Notes: generated by a model not told the origin, from the letters alone. Positions 26,874 to 34,822 are shown, numbered from the stretch's first letter. The stretch is DNA of 64,000 bases from Neolewinella xylanilytica (GCF_002934605.1 NZ_PTJC01000006.1:558001-622000), one strand, 5' to 3'. Numbers and translations are program-made.

Positions 26874-28721
26874 CTACTCGAAAAGCCGCTCGACGGCCTC
26901 CAGCTCGTACTTGACGAAGCATTTTTTTCCGTTCGGCGCCATCCGCGGCTGCTCGCACGCAAATAAGCGGTCGATGAGCGAGCGCATTTCCGCTTCATCC
27001 AATCCGGTTCCCCGTTTGATCGCCGCGGCCCGGGCCAGGGTGCGGGCCAAGCGGTCGTGACCGTTGTTGCTAAAGTCCACGTTGCGTTTGTACTGCTGCA
27101 GTAGCCGCTCCAGGAGATCCAGTTCGTTGTTGCGACCGGCCAGTTCGGCGGGGATGCCCCGAACGATGAAGCTGCCACCGCCAAAGGCCTCGAGGTCGAA
27201 ACCGAGTTGATTCAGTTCGGGAAGGAGGGATTGCATCAGTTCGGCATCCGCGTGGGGCAGGTCCAGCGTTTGGGGAAACAGCGACTTCTGGGAAGTGGCC
27301 GGCTTTTCCCGCAGCGTCCGCAAAAAGCCCTCGTACAGGATGCGTTCGTGGGCCGCCTGCTGGTCGATCAGCAGCCAGCCGCTTTTGATGGCGCTCAGGA
27401 TGTAGCGGTGGTGGAGCTGGACGGGTGCTCGTCCCTGGGCGGGCGGGGTGTCGGCATCCTCTTCCTGGCCCAGCCGGCTTTGCAGTACCTCGCCCGTATC
27501 GGTGTCGACCTCCACTTCTAGGTTTTCGTAGAGCTGTTCCCACTGCCGCAGGTTGTTGGCGTGCCGGCTCGCCTCGCCGGGTGGGTCGGGGGAGGGCGAG
27601 CGGGGCGTTTCCCGGTTCATCTTGCTGGGCAGCGCCTGGTCGGGATCCTGGGCCGCCGGAGACGCGGAGTAGCGGGTGCGGGAAGGCGAGAAGGGATTGT
27701 CGGATTCGAAGTCGATAGTAGGCATGATGCTGGCGCGGCCGAGACCGTGGCGGATGGTCGCCTTCAGGTAATTGTAGATGAGGCGCTCGTCCTCGAACTT
27801 GATCTCCTGTTTGGTGGGATGCACGTTTACGTCGATCCGCGCCGGGTCGATCTCCAGGAAGATTACGTAGAAGGGGTAACTGTCCTTTCCCAACAACTCG
27901 TCGTAGGCCATCGTCACGGCGTGGTGCAGGTAGCTGCTGCGAATGTAGCGGTCGTTGATAAAGAAGAACTGACCCACCTTGCTCTTGCGGGCCGCTTCGG
28001 GCTTCCCTACGTAACCGCCGATACTGAGTACATCCGTCGCTTCCTCGATGGGGACGAGCATGTCCCGGTATTTTTTTCCGAAAACGGCGATGACCCGCTG
28101 CCGGAGGTTGCCGGACACTAGGGAAAGGTCCAATTTGTCGTTGACGTGGAGGTCGAAGCGGACGGTGGGGTGGGCCAGCGCGATGCGGATGTATTCTTCG
28201 CGAATGTGGCGCAGTTCCACCGAATCGCTTTTCAGAAAGTTCCGTCGGGCGGGCACGTTGAAGAAGAGGTTCCGCACGGCAATGCTGGTGCCGGGAGGCG
28301 CCGCGGTGGGCTCCTGAATTTGTACTTCGCTGCTTTCTACGGTGATCCGGGTCCCCAGGTCGTCGGTAGCCCGGCGGGTCTTCATTTCTACCTGCGCAAT
28401 GGCGACGATACTGGCCAAGGCTTCTCCCCGAAAGCCCATCGTGTGTAGGGTAAAGAGATCCGCGGCGGTCCGGAGTTTGCTGGTGGCGTGGCGCTCCAGC
28501 GACATCCGGGCGTCGGTCTCCGACATGCCGCAACCGTTATCGATCACCTGAATTAACGATTTACCGGCGTCCTTCACGATCAGGCTCACCTCGCTGGCAC
28601 CCGCGTCCACGGCATTTTCCACGAGCTCCTTCACCACGCTTGCGGGGCGCTGGATGACCTCACCGGCGGCAATCTGGTTGGCTATGGCATCGGGAAGAAG
28701 CTGGACGAGATTGTCCGACAT
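26874..28721 (-). CDS. mutL: DNA mismatch repair protein MutL
   Basis: 615 residues. The GHKL ATPase domain starts with IANQIAAGEVIQRPASVVKE and LVENAVDAGA, then DNGCGM, and TMGFRGEALASI about residue 92. A proline-rich linker (about 345-400) leads to a C-terminal dimerisation domain. The expected endonuclease motif DQHA(X)2E(X)4E reads DQQAAHERILYE here, with His replaced by Gln. The usual CPHGRP zinc segment is replaced by ACEQPRMAPNGKKC. MutL couples MutS mismatch recognition to strand incision. The gene sits 37 nt downstream of the small membrane-protein gene. Confidence 0.97.
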   Translation of the reverse strand: MSDNLVQLLPDAIANQIAAGEVIQRPASVVKELVENAVDAGASEVSLIVKDAGKSLIQVIDNGCGMSETDARMSLERHATSKLRTAADLFTLHTMGFRGEALASIVAIAQVEMKTRRATDDLGTRITVESSEVQIQEPTAAPPGTSIAVRNLFFNVPARRNFLKSDSVELRHIREEYIRIALAHPTVRFDLHVNDKLDLSLVSGNLRQRVIAVFGKKYRDMLVPIEEATDVLSIGGYVGKPEAARKSKVGQFFFINDRYIRSSYLHHAVTMAYDELLGKDSYPFYVIFLEIDPARIDVNVHPTKQEIKFEDERLIYNYLKATIRHGLGRASIMPTIDFESDNPFSPSRTRYSASPAAQDPDQALPSKMNRETPRSPSPDPPGEASRHANNLRQWEQLYENLEVEVDTDTGEVLQSRLGQEEDADTPPAQGRAPVQLHHRYILSAIKSGWLLIDQQAAHERILYEGFLRTLREKPATSQKSLFPQTLDLPHADAELMQSLLPELNQLGFDLEAFGGGSFIVRGIPAELAGRNNELDLLERLLQQYKRNVDFSNNGHDRLARTLARAAAIKRGTGLDEAEMRSLIDRLFACEQPRMAPNGKKCFVKYELEAVERLFE

Positions 28722-28758
28722 ACACGGGAATGGGTTGCAATGGCCAAATTACTAAGAA

Positions 28759-29079
28759 TTAACCGAGCAGTTGCTCCAGCTCCGGGAAATAGAGTACGTA
28801 AACTACGTAACTAAGCACCACCAGGGTGACCAGAATAATCAGCAAACTGTAGTTAGACCGGCGCACCCGCTCGTTGCGATAGCGCCCCGCGGCCTCACCG
28901 CCGCTGCCCTTGCGAAAGCCGCCGCGGAGCCGTTCTTTCATGCCATCCACGCCCCCGTTCTGAAGGGTTTCGATGCGCAGGCGACGCTCCTCGGCTTCCT
29001 CCTTTTTCGGGTCCCAGTAGCGAGGCTTGTAGGAGAATTGCTGGTTGCGGGGGGGCTTGAAGAGGCGGAGAAAGGCCAT
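28759..29079 (-). CDS. Small single-span membrane protein
   Basis: 106 residues. The N-terminal 75 residues are strongly charged and basic (RYWDPKKEEAEERRLRIETL). They are followed by one transmembrane helix about 80-98 (YSLLIILVTLVVLSYVVYVLY) and a short acidic end. No named family is recognised. Its position directly upstream of mutL on the same strand suggests co-transcription with mutL and the rhomboids. Confidence 0.78.
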   Translation of the reverse strand: MAFLRLFKPPRNQQFSYKPRYWDPKKEEAEERRLRIETLQNGGVDGMKERLRGGFRKGSGGEAAGRYRNERVRRSNYSLLIILVTLVVLSYVVYVLYFPELEQLLG

Positions 29080-29202
29080 GATTCGTCGTTTGTGTAGGGA
29101 AATTTAACAATAAGGCTGCGGAAAAGATGAGTGAACGGAGTCGTTTGGCGGACGCTCGGAGCTTGCCCCCTTCCCCCACTGAGGGCTCGTTGGCGCGAAA
29201 GT

Positions 29203-29277
29203 GGTCGCGCGGCCGCTCCTCCGACGACTAGTCGTCGCGCCACTTCTCGTCCGACGAATGGTCGTCCGACCACTTTA
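29203..29277. repeat. Nested palindromic intergenic repeat
   Basis: Outer arms AAAGTGGTCG and CGACCACTTT enclose a perfect 16-bp palindrome CGACGACTAGTCGTCG and a second one (TGGTCGTCCGACCA). The words are shared with the palindrome at 46375-46424 and resemble those of the 15-bp tandem repeat at 839-1033. It lies between divergent gene units. Confidence 0.75.
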
Positions 29278-29309
29278 ACTACCAGCGACCGTCGTTTGGT
29301 AACGATATA

Positions 29310-29327
29310 TAACGTATATTTACGTTA
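29310..29327. promoter_or_regulatory. Candidate BlaI operator
   Basis: TAACGTA-TATT-TACGTTA is a perfect 7-bp inverted repeat with a 4-bp spacer, 11 nt upstream of the blaI-like start codon. It overlaps an AT-rich promoter-like stretch. Position and symmetry fit autoregulation by the dimeric winged-helix repressor encoded just downstream; this is inference from sequence. Confidence 0.6.
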
Positions 29328-29338
29328 AATGGCTAGCT

Positions 29339-29704
29339 ATGCAAAAACTTACCCGCGCCCAGGAAGACCTGATGCACCACGTCTGGGAGCTCGGCGAATG
29401 CACCGTCGGTGACCTCCGCCAACGTATTAAGGAGCAGACCGGCACCCTCCCTGCCCACAGTACCATTTCCACCCTCACGCTCGCGCTCGACGAACGGGGT
29501 TTTCTTTCCCACCGCGAATACAGCCGCACCTTCGTGTATACCCCCATCATCTCGCGGGAAGCCTACGGCCGCCAGCGCCTGAGCCGCCTGGTCAAGCGCT
29601 TCTTCGGCGGCTCCGGCTCGGCGGCGGTGAGCTACCTGGTCAAGGATGAGAACCTCAGCCTCGACGAGCTCAACGCGCTCGTGCGCCAACTGGAGGAAGA
29701 ATGA
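29339..29704 (+). CDS. BlaI/MecI/CopY family transcriptional repressor
   Basis: 121 residues. The winged-helix N-terminus (QKLTRAQEDLMHHVWELGEC, then STISTLTLALDERGFLSHRE) is typical. The C-terminal dimerisation region (LVKRFFGGSGSAAVSYLVKD, then LDELNALVRQLEEE) completes the usual length. In characterised systems such repressors are cleaved after an M56 sensor peptidase detects a signal. The following M56 gene overlaps it by 4 nt (ATGA), and a palindromic operator candidate lies just upstream. Confidence 0.94.
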   Translation: MQKLTRAQEDLMHHVWELGECTVGDLRQRIKEQTGTLPAHSTISTLTLALDERGFLSHREYSRTFVYTPIISREAYGRQRLSRLVKRFFGGSGSAAVSYLVKDENLSLDELNALVRQLEEE

Positions 29705-31023
29705 ACGACGTCATCCACTATCTCGGTGAAGCCACCCTGGTCTGGTCCGCTCTCCTCGTCTTCTACGCCCTGGCCTTTCGCCGGAGCGACGACTGGCGAG
29801 CCCGGCGCCGCTTCCTACTGCTGGCCTTTGCCCTGGGCTGGGGAATCCCCCTGCTGCCCTCGATTGGGTTGGGCGGAACCGTAGCGGTACCCCGCCTGCC
29901 CGCCGACCTACTCGGCTACGTGATACCGGCCGTGCAACCGGCTTCCGCGGCGGCTACGACCGACTCGACCGCCTATGCTGTCTGGGACCTTGCCCTGCTG
30001 GCCTGGTTGGTAGGGGTGGTCGTCGGATCAATCAGTGCCGCTTACCGGTTGGCCATTCACCTGCGCCCCGCCGCCAAAACATCCGAAACCTTCCGGGGAT
30101 TCCGCGTGGTCCGCAGTTCGTTGGTTCGGTCGCCGTATGCGGCCTTCGGGCGGATTTACCTGCCCGAACGGCTCGCTCCCGACCTCGAACGGACGGCCCT
30201 GCTCCACGAAGCGGCCCACCTGCGCGCCGGCCACCCCTACGAGCGCTTGCTTCTGCAGCTGGCCACCATCGGGCTGTGGTTTCACCCGCTCGTTTGGCTT
30301 TACGCCCGCCTGCTCGGCGAAGTGCAGGAATACGAGGCCGACGCCGCCGTCACGCGGGACATCGACCCCAAAGTATACGGCCGGCAGCTGCTGCGGGCCA
30401 CCCAGTCGCCGACCCTCGTGCCGGCGCTGTTTTCTTCACCCCTTAAAAAGCGAATTGCCATGTTAACTCAGCAAACCACCCCCCGCCGGTTCGGCCCTGC
30501 CCGTTGGACTGTATTCGTCGCAGTGCTAGGATTTCTCGTAGCGGCCTGTACCACCGAAAGTCTCGGTGAAGACGTTTTACCCACGGCCGAGGCCCGTGTG
30601 TTTACTATCCCGCAACTTCATCAGGAAGAGACCGCTCCTCGACCCCTTAACAAGGAATATCCTACCTTTTTGCATGGCTTTTACGGCCAGGTCCGGTATC
30701 CGGCAAGCGAGCGGAACATGGGCCGTGTCGGTACCATCGCCGCTGAGGTTCGGCTTTCCGCCGCCGGCGAAATCCTGGACGTAAAAACGGCGGTGGTCGG
30801 CGGACCCGAGTTAGCCGGTCCAGACAAAATTGTGGTAGTAGGCTATTCCGATAGATTAAATGACTCCGCCGTCGAACTTGTCACAACGCAAGCTTCCGAA
30901 GGCTTGGACGACGAGGTAGAGCGTGCCATCCGGTCCATCGGCAATTTTAAACCCGCGACCGAAAATGGCGTGCCCGTACCTGCGGTTTTGCAATTCGAAG
31001 TAAAATTCATGCTGGAGAACTAA
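29701..31023 (+). CDS. M56 family sensor metallopeptidase (BlaR1-like) with C-terminal periplasmic domain
   Basis: 440 residues. Transmembrane helices lie about 10-26, 38-54 and 97-115. The zinc motif HEAAH is about residues 169-173, with downstream EVQEYEADAAVTRD supplying the third ligand. A further membrane helix about 280-295 (WTVFVAVLGFLVAACT) precedes a roughly 140-residue periplasmic domain. This contains YPASERNMGRVGTIAAEVRL and ends in QFEVKFML, resembling TonB C-terminal energy-transducer folds rather than the penicillin sensor domain of BlaR1. It is translationally coupled to the BlaI-type gene. Resistance to beta-lactams should not be inferred; many Bacteroidota encode such pairs with unknown signals. 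Confidence 0.9.
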   Translation: MNDVIHYLGEATLVWSALLVFYALAFRRSDDWRARRRFLLLAFALGWGIPLLPSIGLGGTVAVPRLPADLLGYVIPAVQPASAAATTDSTAYAVWDLALLAWLVGVVVGSISAAYRLAIHLRPAAKTSETFRGFRVVRSSLVRSPYAAFGRIYLPERLAPDLERTALLHEAAHLRAGHPYERLLLQLATIGLWFHPLVWLYARLLGEVQEYEADAAVTRDIDPKVYGRQLLRATQSPTLVPALFSSPLKKRIAMLTQQTTPRRFGPARWTVFVAVLGFLVAACTTESLGEDVLPTAEARVFTIPQLHQEETAPRPLNKEYPTFLHGFYGQVRYPASERNMGRVGTIAAEVRLSAAGEILDVKTAVVGGPELAGPDKIVVVGYSDRLNDSAVELVTTQASEGLDDEVERAIRSIGNFKPATENGVPVPAVLQFEVKFMLEN

Positions 31024-31144
31024 GGTTTGCGCCGGCGCGCAGGAGGAAACCCAACCGGGCTTCGGCGGAAATTTCCGTCCATTAATCCTTCCCACCCCCT
31101 CGCCGGTTTACGCCACTACCAAGCATTAGTAAACCAACGACGCT

Positions 31145-31624
31145 ATGAACCGCTTTTTTCCGAAACTTTTAGCTCTCTCCCTGCTGCTGTTGCTCGCGGC
31201 CGCCCCGCTCTCCGCCCAGGTCGAACGACCCACGCTGCGCGGCGCCGCCGAAGGGGACTCCCCGCAGAAGCACCTGCTCAAGACCATCTACGAGGAGGTC
31301 ATTTATCCGCCCACGGCCCGCGAGTCCCGCCGCACCGGTCCCTACCTGCTGAAGATTTACGTCACCGAGGAGGGCTCCGACTGGAAGGCCGTGCCCCTGA
31401 CGCCCCAGGTCCAGCTCAAAGATCCGCTAAATCTGACCGTCGTCACCCCCGACAACACCGGCGGTGCCCCCGTGGGCGGCCAGATGAAGGTAAACGGCGA
31501 CCGGGCCTTACTCGAGGAGACCGAACGGATGGGCCGCTACCTCGTCAATATGGGCTTCGACAACGCCCCGGGCGTAACGTCGGATTCCCTGCACCTCGTC
31601 TTTTACTACCAGCTGGAGGAATAG
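31145..31624 (+). CDS. Exported protein with TonB C-terminal-like fold
   Basis: 159 residues with a signal peptide (FPKLLALSLLLLLAAAPLSAQ). The mature portion contains YEEVIYPPTARESRRTGPYL and LKIYVTEEGSD, then ends LHLVFYYQLEE, the strand pattern of TonB C-terminal-like domains. It follows the M56 gene, whose own C-terminal domain has the same pattern, so the two may act together in the periplasm. This is inference. A terminator follows at 31660. Confidence 0.75.
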   Translation: MNRFFPKLLALSLLLLLAAAPLSAQVERPTLRGAAEGDSPQKHLLKTIYEEVIYPPTARESRRTGPYLLKIYVTEEGSDWKAVPLTPQVQLKDPLNLTVVTPDNTGGAPVGGQMKVNGDRALLEETERMGRYLVNMGFDNAPGVTSDSLHLVFYYQLEE

Positions 31625-31659
31625 GGTAGTCCAACCCTCCGGAAAGGATAACTGTTACC

Positions 31660-31689
31660 AGCCCGTTGCCCCGCAGCGGGCTATTTTTG
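31660..31689 (+). terminator. Terminator hairpin overlapping the next promoter element
   Basis: AGCCCG-T-TGC and GCA-G-CGGGCT pair into a stem followed by ATTTTTG. The tail also forms TATTTTTG (31682-31689), a fit to the TAnnTTTG promoter word 26 nt ahead of the DUF6702 start. The same bases may therefore end one transcript and start the next. Confidence 0.6.
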
Positions 31690-31714
31690 TGTATCCCCGT
31701 CCAAAGTTACCGCC

Positions 31715-32206
31715 ATGTCCCTCCTGCTGACCCTGCTTTTGTTCCTGTCTCCGCCCGTGCACGACTACCACGTGAGCAAAACGAACGTCCGCTACGTAGC
31801 CGATCGTAATCAGTTGCAGATCGAAATGCAGGTGTTCGTGGACGATATCGAAGAAGCCATGGAGGAGGCCGGCGCGCCCCGCCTCCGCATCGGCACGGCA
31901 AAGGAGCACGCCGAAGCCGAGCGGTACCTGACGGCTTACCTGGAGAAGCATTTCCGTATCGACTGGAACGGAGAAAAACTGCCGGTAGAGATGATCGGCT
32001 ACGAGCTGGAGGACGACATGCACGGCCTGTGGATTTACCTGGCGGCCAATGAGGTGTCCGATCCGGACGGCATCACGGTCGAGAACAGCGTCCTGACCGA
32101 ATACTACGCCGACCAAAAAAACATCGTCAAACTCTTTGACGGGGACCGCCGGGTGGCTACCATGCTGATGGATCGCAACAAGCCCTCCTCCGCCGAAACC
32201 TTCTGA
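31715..32206 (+). CDS. DUF6702 family exported protein
   Basis: 163 residues with a short signal (MSLLLTLLLFLSPPVHDYHV). The opening HDYHVSKTNVRYVADRNQLQ and the later YLEKHFRIDWNGEKLPVEMI are characteristic of DUF6702, a small Bacteroidota family of unknown function with predicted beta structure. It is often encoded near M1-type peptidases, but none lies adjacent here. The MoxR gene starts 12 nt after its stop, so the two are probably co-transcribed. Confidence 0.8.
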   Translation: MSLLLTLLLFLSPPVHDYHVSKTNVRYVADRNQLQIEMQVFVDDIEEAMEEAGAPRLRIGTAKEHAEAERYLTAYLEKHFRIDWNGEKLPVEMIGYELEDDMHGLWIYLAANEVSDPDGITVENSVLTEYYADQKNIVKLFDGDRRVATMLMDRNKPSSAETF

Positions 32207-32218
32207 GCCACCCCCTGC

Positions 32219-33295
32219 ATGAATGAAATTCTACGACCCCACGCCGAGGACGCCTACGCCCACGAGCTTACCGCCCTGGAAGCGCAAGATTCGGGGGTAC
32301 GGCCGGCCGGCTGGCGGCTGAGCCCGCGGGCGGTCGTCCGCTACCTTATGGGCGATACGCTGGACGATGGCACGGAAATTACGCCCAAGTACTTCGGTGA
32401 CCGCCGCCTGATCGAGGTCGCCGTCGCCAGCCTGGTAACCGACCGCGCCCTGCTGCTGGTGGGCGTTCCCGGAACGGCCAAGACCTGGGTGAGCGAGCAC
32501 CTGACCGCCGCCATCAGCGGAGATTCCAAGTTACTGGTGCAGGGGACGGCCGGCATGAGTGAGGACGCCCTGCGCTACGGCTGGAACTACGCCCGCTTGC
32601 TGGCCGAGGGGCCGAGTGAGGAGGCGCTGGTGCCAAGCCCGATCATGGTCGGTATGCGGGCAGGCAAACTGGTACGGATCGAAGAGCTCACCCGGGTGCC
32701 GAGCGATGTCCAGGATGCGTTGATCACGGTACTCTCCGAAAAGATCCTGCCCATTCCCGAGCTGGGTCGGGAAACCCAGGCCCGCCGGGGCTTCAACGTG
32801 GTCGCCACCGCCAACGATCGCGACCGGGGCGTGAACGAGCTCTCGAGCGCGTTGCGTCGCCGCTTTAACACCGTGGTAATGCCGCTGCCGGCTACGCTGG
32901 AGGAAGAAGTACGCATCGTCACCGACCGTAGCCGCGCCGCCGCCGAGCGCATGCAGCTTCCGCCCGTAAAAAAGGACGCGGTGGTCGAGATCACGCGCCT
33001 GGTCACTATCTTCCGGGAACTGCGCAACGGGCGCACCGAGGACGGCCGCACCCAGGTGAAGTCGCCCAGCTCGACCCTTTCCACCGCGGAAGCCATTTCC
33101 GTGGTCAACCAGAGCCGGGCCCTCAGCCACCATTTCGGTACCGGCGATATCGAAACCGAGCACCTGGCGGCCAGTCTTTCCGGTGCCGTGGTAAAGGATC
33201 CGGAGCGGGACGGCGCGGTGTGGCGGGAGTACGTGGACGTGGTGGTGCGGAATCGGAAAGGATGGGAGGAGTTGTTTGAATCGCTGCGGGTTTAG
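32219..33295 (+). CDS. MoxR-type AAA+ ATPase
   Basis: 358 residues. Walker A is GVPGTAKTWVSEHL (about 82-95), Walker B-like acidic residues lie in LVRIEELTRVPSDVQDALIT, sensor 1 in NVVATANDRDRGVNELSSAL, and the arginine finger in SALRRRF. MoxR proteins act as chaperone-like remodellers with VWA partners. This subtype (opening RPHAEDAYAHEL, then WRLSPRAVVRYLMGD) normally sits with DUF5682 and VWA genes, which here are 23-28 kb upstream. No DUF5691 or SWIM zinc-finger gene is seen in the window. Confidence 0.93.
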   Translation: MNEILRPHAEDAYAHELTALEAQDSGVRPAGWRLSPRAVVRYLMGDTLDDGTEITPKYFGDRRLIEVAVASLVTDRALLLVGVPGTAKTWVSEHLTAAISGDSKLLVQGTAGMSEDALRYGWNYARLLAEGPSEEALVPSPIMVGMRAGKLVRIEELTRVPSDVQDALITVLSEKILPIPELGRETQARRGFNVVATANDRDRGVNELSSALRRRFNTVVMPLPATLEEEVRIVTDRSRAAAERMQLPPVKKDAVVEITRLVTIFRELRNGRTEDGRTQVKSPSSTLSTAEAISVVNQSRALSHHFGTGDIETEHLAASLSGAVVKDPERDGAVWREYVDVVVRNRKGWEELFESLRV

Positions 33296-33363
33296 ACGCT
33301 CGCTGGTAGGGGCTCCCTGCGGTCGCGGGTTAAGATGAACGAATCGTTCCCGATGAGGTTACG

Positions 33364-33371
33364 TACTTTTG
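33364..33371 (+). promoter_or_regulatory. Candidate metF promoter element
   Basis: TACTTTTG fits TAnnTTTG. It would leave a leader of about 135 nt containing several potential hairpins (GGTAGGA/TCCTACC and GGGC-GACA-GCCC). I do not recognise a known riboswitch class there. Confidence 0.4.
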
Positions 33372-33510
33372 CAACCCCAAAAATTAAACGCTTCGTTGCA
33401 GGCTGGTAGGATGGGGTGGTCCTTCCTACCGGCGAGCGAGGCGAGTCTCTACCGGCCGAAGGCCATTCACTGGTCGAAGGTCCTCTAATAAGGGCGACAG
33501 CCCGTATAAT

Positions 33511-34473
33511 ATGCGAGTAACTGAGCATTTTAAACAGGCCGACGGCCAGACCCTCATTAGCTTTGAAGTCTTACCTCCCCTCAAGGGTGGGAGCATGCAG
33601 GCGATCTTCGATACGCTGGATCCGCTGATGGAATTCAAACCTCCGTTTATCGACGTGACCTACCACCGGGAAGAATACGTGTACAAGAAACGGGCCAGCG
33701 GGTATTACGAGAAAACGGCCATCCGGAAGCGGCCCGGCACCGTGGGTATCTGTGCGGCGATCATGCACCGCTATGGCGTCGATGCGGTCCCCCACCTGCT
33801 GTGCGGCGGCTTTACCAAGCAGGATACCGAAAACGCCCTGATCGACCTCGCTTTCCTGGATGTACAGAATGTACTGGCCCTGCGTGGCGACGCCCGGAAA
33901 TTCGAAGGACGGTTCATTCCCGAGGAAGACGGCCACAATTACGCCTGTGAACTCGTCGGGCAAATTGTCGATATGAACGACGGGAAATACCTCGACGACC
34001 TGATTAAGGGGGAACACGCCAGTAAGACGGACTTCTGTATCGGGGTGGCCGGCTACCCCGAAAAGCATTTCGAGGCCGCCAACCTGGAGCACGACCTACG
34101 GTACGTCAAGCAGAAAGTGGAAGCCGGGGCCGACTACATCGTGACCCAAATGTTCTTCGATAACCAGAAGTACTTCGATTACGTCGACGCCTGCCGCAAG
34201 GTCGGCATCAACGTCCCCATCGTGCCGGGATTGAAACCACTGACGAAGCTCTATCAGCTGAATTCCATCCCCCGCCTGTTCCACATCGACCTGCCCGATG
34301 ACCTCGTTCGGGAAATCTCCCAGGCTAAAAGCAGCGACGCCCGTACCCAGGTCGGGATCGAATGGTGCGCCGCACAGAGCAAGGAACTGAAGGAGCGGGA
34401 TGTCCCTTGCTTGCACTACTACACCATGGGCGATAGCTCTACCATTCAGTCGATTGCGGAGCAGGTGGCATAA
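33511..34473 (+). CDS. metF: Methylenetetrahydrofolate reductase [NAD(P)H]
   Basis: 320 residues. The TIM-barrel opening ISFEVLPPLKGGSM contains the catalytic glutamate. The FMN-binding segments VDAVPHLLCGGFTKQD and LDVQNVLALRGDA, and DYIVTQMFFDNQKYFDYVD, are conserved. The enzyme reduces 5,10-methylene-THF to 5-methyl-THF for methionine synthesis. Length agrees with bacterial MetF. It is transcribed alone after the MoxR gene, and no methionine synthase gene is near. Its product depends downstream on MetH (B12) or MetE; the window's B12-regulated receptor is therefore of metabolic interest. Confidence 0.95.
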   Translation: MRVTEHFKQADGQTLISFEVLPPLKGGSMQAIFDTLDPLMEFKPPFIDVTYHREEYVYKKRASGYYEKTAIRKRPGTVGICAAIMHRYGVDAVPHLLCGGFTKQDTENALIDLAFLDVQNVLALRGDARKFEGRFIPEEDGHNYACELVGQIVDMNDGKYLDDLIKGEHASKTDFCIGVAGYPEKHFEAANLEHDLRYVKQKVEAGADYIVTQMFFDNQKYFDYVDACRKVGINVPIVPGLKPLTKLYQLNSIPRLFHIDLPDDLVREISQAKSSDARTQVGIEWCAAQSKELKERDVPCLHYYTMGDSSTIQSIAEQVA

Positions 34474-34508
34474 GGAAGGACCTTTTCTCCGCCGATAAGC
34501 TCCCGTTT

Positions 34509-34580
34509 CGCGAGGGTGTCTGCCCTGATATCCCGACACCTTTGGGGGGGTGGCCTCAGGACGATGCATCCTGCACGGCA
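34509..34580 (-). pseudogene. Degenerate tRNA 3'-half copy (outermost)
   Basis: The strand carries recognisable remnants of the same unit as the array at 35198-35815: GCAGGATGCATCGTCCTGAG (anticodon-arm-like) and CACCCTCGCG (acceptor 3' side), with heavily altered sequence between. It adjoins the terminator of the next copy. The remaining bases back to the metF stop (34474-34508) show nothing. Confidence 0.5.
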
Positions 34581-34616
34581 CAAAAAAGGACTTCCCCGAT
34601 CCGGGAAAGTCCTTTG

Positions 34617-34715
34617 TAGCGCGAGGGTGACTCCCCCGATAGTTATCGGGGCCGACCTCAGGATTATAAATCCTGCGCTCTATATTCCCGATAGCTATCG
34701 AAAAGCTACAGTGCC
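34617..34715 (-). pseudogene. Full-length degenerate tRNA-Met copy with hairpin-replaced D- and T-loops
   Basis: Aligned by eye with the intact tRNA at 35851-35924, this copy keeps the anticodon stem-loop (stem CAGGA/TCCTG) but reads UAU instead of CAU. It also keeps the 3' acceptor strand and a following terminator at 34582-34616. The D-loop is replaced by a TTTCGATAGCTATCGGGAA-type palindrome (about 34685-34703) and the T-loop by CCCCGATAACTATCGGGG (34634-34651). Homology continues upstream into the tRNA leader, to about 34780. The promoter word is not conserved, so it is probably silent. Confidence 0.75.
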
Positions 34716-34822
34716 TAGAAACTTCACCGCAGGTCCCCTTGCCCCCCGCTTCGTAAAAGCAGTTGCAGAAATTAAGTGCCATCTCAATTATAGCAAACGC
34801 GACCAACAGTTCAAACGCCTGA

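Noticed and set aside
29339-31023. Beta-lactam resistance operon
   Set aside because: BlaI/M56 genes are present, but there is no penicillin-binding sensor domain and no beta-lactamase gene next to them; the serine hydrolase at 4940 is distant and has only the general fold.
33296-33510. SAM riboswitch upstream of metF
   Set aside because: The conserved SAM-I and SAM-II core words are not present; only generic hairpins are seen.
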